A stretch of 64,000 nucleotides of DNA from Trogon surrucura (Eukaryota > Chordata > Aves > Trogoniformes > Trogonidae): the NCBI GenBank assembly GCA_020746105.1, contig CM036618.1, positions 107,644,622 through 107,708,621 on the forward strand, read 5' to 3'. Both the position numbers and the translations under genes were made by a program. The notes under the pieces are model-generated. The model worked only from the letters and a program-made list of their open reading frames with translations. It did not search any database and had not been told where the DNA came from. Of the stretch, positions 59,865 to 64,000 are shown one piece after another. The stretch's first letter is position 1, and every line of letters begins with the position of its first letter.

Positions 59865-62147
59865 CTTCTTTTTAAGCAAAAACTTTATTTTAGTTGATAG
59901 GCTTGTTTGTATTAAAAACAAATGACTTCAAAATCAAATTCACATAAAACTCAGCATGTAAAAATAAACGGATCATTGGTCAAGATCTGTTTCTCCAAAT
60001 TACTTTTTAACAACCTTGCATGGCAACAGAGCAAACTGGGATGGCAGGTTTACAGGCTGTCTGTCCCCCCGACCCCCCCCGCTTAGTATACACCAGCTGC
60101 AAACTGGTGCTGTTAAATGATTTGCTCTATTTCCCACTAATACATTGAGAAAAGTATCCCAGTTTAATCTGCGATGTCAGGGTAGTAAAAATGCTTTACA
60201 CAGTGTTACAGGCACTGCTGTTTTCTTCCCAGAATCCAAGTACTTGTAACATTTTCCTTGCAACACCAACAGAGGGAGTTTTGAAGGAGACTGAAACAAT
60301 CAGACTACATTATATACACTTCAAATGTACAATTATCTTTAAAAAAATGCCCGTGTACAAAATAGAGGGTTCTTTTATTTTAAAAAGTCATGTGCTAGAT
60401 TTCAATTACATCAGCATTTTTAAAGAATTGAAAATAATTCATCAATAACAGCAACATTCTGATTTGTTAGGAACCTTCCTGCAAGCAAAGAGGTACCTGC
60501 ACTAAACATTGAAGATTCTAGTAGGCCTTTTTTGGACAACTTGTGCTATAAACCTCATGTATGAAGTATGTAAAAAGCTCTCAGTTGGGACAACAGAATA
60601 AAAGCTAGTTGGTTAATGCAAGATTATTTCAGTAAAATATAAAATTATTCTACTTAGGAAGTACATACTGCAAGGGCATCTGATTTACAGCCAGTTAGAC
60701 AAAGAACACAAACTAATAACTGGAACACATACATTAGTTAAAAAGTCAAATATATACAAAAATATATTAGAAAGTGGTTGAGTTTAACCACAGGCTCATG
60801 TAAAAAATGTTGTTTTAAATAGCAATAGCAAAAAAATAGCTATTTTCTCTTATCTGCAACAGTACAAAAGGCAAAACCTACATATGAGGTAGCAATGCCA
60901 AATTAAAAAAAAAAACAAAACCCAACTTTGGATTGAGGAACACTTCTGTCTTTTCATATCTGTCAATACAAATATTTAAATGAACACCTCAATTGTTTCC
61001 AGAATTAATACATTAATTTACAAAAACCTTTATTCAATGAACATTTTTTTTTTAAAAAAATCACTGGAAATGGATTTAGTTACTGATTCCTCCTGTTTCT
61101 AACCAAGCTACTGCATTTTCAAATCCAAAAACTGTACAGCAAAAACATGGAGGCTTTATTATACACACTGGGTAAATGCTATGGTACATTAAGACATAAT
61201 TTACAAATGAGCCAACTGTGGTCATGCTCTGCCCCATACACAGACGCTGCGCTTCCTGCTACTGCCTGCTCCGTGCCAGGTGCAGGATGAGGGTTCACTG
61301 CTCCCTCCCACAGCTCTGCCCACAGCTGAAACAACTTCCCAGCATCTACCTTCAGGTGTCTGAGCCAGCAGCGCAGCTTTTCCTTAGGGTCAGGGTGAGG
61401 GGCACTGCCATGCAGCAGCTCAAAGTCTCCCTCCTTGGTCAGTGCTGAAACTCCCGGGGAATTTAGGGGTGGGACAGTCAGCCCATCCCTCTCTCCTTTC
61501 TGCAGGCACAGGGCAGGAGGGGGCCCCTGAGCCTCGCCTGGCCCCAAAAAAATGCCAGGAATGAAAAGCCAGGAGAGGGGTGGCCACCCAGGTGCGCTGT
61601 GCCAGCTCTGGGCCCTGGGCTGCTGGGCAGCACTGCCAGCAGCACCGGCCCCTCACGTGGGTCAAATCATCTGCACTTCCAGCTCCACTGACCAAAACGA
61701 AACTGCTGCTCCTCCAAATAAGGCAACCAAGTCAGACAACTGAAGTTAGATCATGTAAGTAACACCCAAAAAAACAGAACTGGAGGGAACTTCTGTACTT
61801 AATGTATTAAGAAAATAATATACTTTACATCACAGTGCTTAATTAAATGCAATAAAAATGTAAACTCAGGATTCTACATAAAATTTAACTTGAAAAATTT
61901 GGGCTCCAAGACTTTAAAATTCACAATTTTTTTAAAAAATGGAAGTCACAGTCAGTTCACATAACACACATTTAAGATTATTTGTAAATACCTGTTGCTG
62001 CACTCCACTGTTTGGTCATTTAATTATTTTTTTTTTAAAAAAAGCCTAAATAACAAATAGACCAAGTGCAAAGGTAAGAGGTATATTTTTATTTGCAAAG
62101 AAACTTAACTTTAGAAGTAATCTGCAAAATCGGGCATCCAGAGTGCT
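59865..62147 (-). other. LBR: LBR 3' untranslated region with several poly(A) signals
   Basis: About 2.3 kb between the LBR stop codon and the most distal plausible poly(A) signal. Minus-strand AATAAA hexamers lie at 59884-59889, 61029-61034 and 61155-61160, and one within 60 bp of the stop (plus TTTATT at 62087-62092). The most distal one, followed by A/T-rich then quiet sequence, is taken as the end. The part at about 61200-61740 is G+C-richer than the rest and may be a separate insertion. Which site is used cannot be read from sequence alone. Confidence 0.55.
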
Positions 62148-62308
62148 CTAGTAGATGTAAGGAAATATGCGGTAGGGTACACGCTGACAATACCTTTCCC
62201 ATGCCAAGCCGTATTTTTGCTTACAGTGATGTTCATCACGAGCTTCTCGATGAACAAGCAAGCAGATGAAATAGATCACGTAGAAATATGGTAAAATGTG
62301 ACTGAAAC
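62148..62308 (-). CDS. LBR: LBR terminal coding exon
   Basis: Minus-strand acceptor CTTTATCTTACAG, then two bases finishing a glycine codon, 52 residues ([13 protein letters not shown] to the C-terminus) and TAG at 62150-62148. It includes the last membrane segment and the reductase signature with its NADPH-site HR..RD..C motif. Confidence 0.95.
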
Positions 62309-63213
62309 CTGTAAGATAAAGTGAGAAAACCACTTCAGATACAGGAGGAAAAAAAAGCAGAAATGTTAGCTCTTAAGAACACATGATCACTCTTTAAGAT
62401 CGAGTCCAGCATGTACTAAGCTGGTGACCTAGAGCAGTTACGGACTCATGCATCTTAACACTCGCGATGCACCAGATACTCAACTGGAAACTGCAAAAAT
62501 TGCGTGACACGTTTACACAAAGACAGGGAAAGACCCACAAAAAAAACCAAAACAAAAACCCCACTTAAAAATTCAGTCTCAAAATCTACCAACTTAATTC
62601 TCAATGTATGCAAAGCTGGCACATACTTTCTGTTCTTTTGCTATCAAAACCAAAGAAATAGCTAAGCCTCTGCAGCCCTGAGTTGCCCCATGAGGTTGTC
62701 TCTATTTTTCAGCTGTAGCTGGAGACTGCAGCTTTGCTCAGAGCACACGGCTTGACCTGGGGATGAAAAGCTGGACGTGACCCAGCAGCATGTGCTCACA
62801 CATTCCCTCCTTATGAGGACAGTGCGAGCGTTGAGGTTGTTCAGCCTGGAGAAAAGAAGGCTCTGGGGAGACTAGATTGTTCACAAAATGTACTTTAGTT
62901 TCAGAACTTACCACAGGGTAGGGACCATGCTAGAGCCATGATGATGTCACCAAGATAATTCGGGTGACGAACAAAACCCCACCAACCAGTGACAAGAAGC
63001 CCTTTTCCAGTTGCAGTGGGTATAAACTTCAGATCTGTGAATTCAGAGTATTGTAGTCAATACAACAACTGACGTGTATGTAAATAGTACAAAGAGATGG
63101 ACTGTAGCAATCAAACAAATAAATGCACTTACAGGCCAGTTTGGGATCTGATGGATTCCTTCGGAAATTATTTTTCTGAGAATTTGCACTGCGGAATATG
63201 TAATACCCAATAC
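62148..63213 (-). CDS. LBR: Lamin B receptor, last three coding exons (spliced, 5' part outside window)
   Basis: LBR is an inner-nuclear-membrane protein with an N-terminal Tudor/chromatin-binding part and a C-terminal eight-helix sterol C14-reductase domain, which reduces the delta-14 double bond in cholesterol synthesis. Only the C-terminal ~120 residues are here, in exons 63213-63133, 63034-62912 and 62308-62148. They contain [34 protein letters not shown] and LPYFYVIYF. The ERG4/ERG24 family signature [18 protein letters not shown] follows, and the terminal [10 protein letters not shown] distinguishes LBR from TM7SF2 and DHCR7. Splice phases agree across both introns, and all residues expected in the reductase signature are present, so the gene looks functional. 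The next exon upstream is beyond the window or not recognised. Confidence 0.95.
62826..62876 (+). mobile_element. Small CR1 fragment in the last LBR intron
   Basis: About 50 bp reading AGCCTGGAGAAAAGAAGGCT, the CR1 ORF2 motif that encodes the SLEKR..G stretch. It is antisense to LBR and has no CR1 3' end. Confidence 0.65.
62912..63034 (-). CDS. LBR: LBR penultimate coding exon
   Basis: Acceptor GAATTCACAG, donor TGTG|GTAAGT, 123 nt. It encodes [20 protein letters not shown] and [20 protein letters not shown]. The GWWG.VRH.NY.GD block is part of the sterol-reductase catalytic core. It takes two bases from and leaves one base to its neighbours. Confidence 0.95.
63133..63213 (-). CDS. LBR: LBR antepenultimate coding exon
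   Basis: Acceptor ATCTATTTTCAG, donor GCCT|GTAAGT, 81 nt. It encodes [20 protein letters not shown], the end of a membrane helix followed by a basic loop. Its last base joins the next exon to form a tyrosine codon. Confidence 0.92.
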
Positions 63214-64000
63214 CTGAAAATAGATAATTATTTATATTGTGTTTTCAGTGTTTTCCAGTTTTCTTTCCTTCAGCAAGAACGCTCACATGCTCTGCCACTG
63301 TTACTACCCTGGTAGTAAGAGTGGCAGAGATTTAACCAATACTCTCCAGTTCTGAGAGGTCTAACAAGATAGAAATGCTACTGGAAACCTGTGTTTCATA
63401 TGCTCTTACACATCACTGACTTGACTTTTTAGATCTTGGAGAAGCTTTATTTTCACATCTACTTTTACCTTTATATGTAACACACTTTATTAATTAACAG
63501 TGAGTTTGAAATTCATATAAAGGTGATGTGCTGCACTTTGTGCGATTATAGCTCTATTAGCAGCCCAGTATTTTGCTACAGTGCCTACTCCACCAACTGA
63601 CCAATTATTTACAAGTTAATGTAATTAAAAAAAGCAGACAATGAAGAAGTATCTGGTTTTGAAATTAATTTTCCCCGTCATTTTCACAAGGTGTATTTTT
63701 TTTCCTGAGGCTGCATCGAAAAAACACAATCACAACATACTTCAAAAGAGAGTGTTTAATAAATAAAATAGTAACTGAAAATGGAAACCAAGATGTTGCA
63801 TTTCTCAGGATTGCACATACCAAGTTGTACACCTCCATATTATTCTCAAGTGATTAAATTCTTTGTCATGTCTACAAAAAACCTTTTCCTTCTAGGTTTA
63901 CTACTTCGATAAAAGGTACAAACTACCAGGCCATATTGGTGCAAGTTTAAGGTTCCCTAAAGACAGAAGATCCTCTCGCAAAGCACTCAACTGGAAAAAA
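63214..64000 (-). other. LBR: LBR intron, no further exon recognised
   Basis: AT-rich sequence between the antepenultimate exon and the window edge. I found no other LBR exon or repeat. Confidence 0.6.

Noticed and set aside
62912-63034. Apparent one-base frameshift in the LBR penultimate exon
   Set aside because: It came from miscounting a run of C at 63000; on recount the run has three bases and the exon is open at 123 nt.
62148-63213. TM7SF2 or DHCR7 instead of LBR
   Set aside because: The same reductase signature occurs in those paralogues, but the C-terminal PYRIFPYIY, the NSQKN loop and the neighbourhood with a DNAH14-like gene fit LBR best.
1-64000. CRISPR arrays, bacterial operons, riboswitches or replication origins
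   Set aside because: Spliced genes, CR1, SINE and LTR elements show a vertebrate nuclear sequence, and no spaced direct-repeat array was seen.

Overview
The window is vertebrate nuclear DNA from a bird, most probably a passerine. The bird call rests on many CR1 LINE fragments ending in the octamer-type tail (ATTCTATG/ATTCTGTG), on several avian-type LTRs, and on the absence of Alu, L1 or other mammalian repeats. The passerine call rests on one element at 13.38-13.56 kb that joins a tRNA-Ile-like head to a CR1 tail, the architecture of the passerine SINE family TguSINE1. Gene density is low, the base composition is AT-rich and all coding sequence is split into short exons.

Two genes can be supported. 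On the right, on the minus strand, lie the last three coding exons (63213-62148) and the long 3' UTR of the lamin B receptor gene LBR, recognised from the sterol-reductase C-terminal signature and the family C-terminus. On the left, on the plus strand, seven exons (14225-24819) chain together in one reading frame with compatible splice phases and encode about 295 residues that I assign to the N-terminal tail of an axonemal dynein heavy chain, DNAH14. DNAH14 and LBR are convergent neighbours in mammals, so the context agrees. What follows the seventh exon is odd: the best candidate for the eighth exon (28036) has a good acceptor but loses its frame within 25 codons, and no exon for the dynein linker, AAA+ ring or stalk was found in the remaining 34 kb before LBR. 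The gene therefore looks truncated, decaying or rearranged here.

Layout: 1-6.85 kb has no recognised gene; 6.85-8.03 kb is a GC-rich solo ERVL-type LTR; 8-14 kb is a presumed upstream region or intron of the dynein gene, with a GC-rich patch at 10.85-11.1 kb, the SINE and a CR1; 14.2-28.2 kb holds the DNAH14-like exons interspersed with CR1 copies; 28-46 kb is mostly featureless AT-rich DNA with a TATC microsatellite, one LTR and two CR1s; 46.7-47.4 kb is a CR1 stub followed by a CpG-rich solo LTR carrying CCAAT, CArG and TATA boxes; 50.4-56.1 kb is a cluster of three broken endogenous retroviruses, two of which have primer-binding sites complementary to tRNA-Arg, one retaining gag and protease remnants; 56.1-59.8 kb is mostly unique DNA with one orphan exon candidate; 59.86-63.2 kb is the end of LBR.

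Nothing here amounts to a clearly new biological system. The points most worth checking are the apparent loss of the DNAH14 motor region beside LBR, the in-frame UGA-CUA junction between retroviral gag and protease, and the clustering of tRNA-Arg-primed retroviruses. All family assignments are from recognition of sequence patterns, without database searches.
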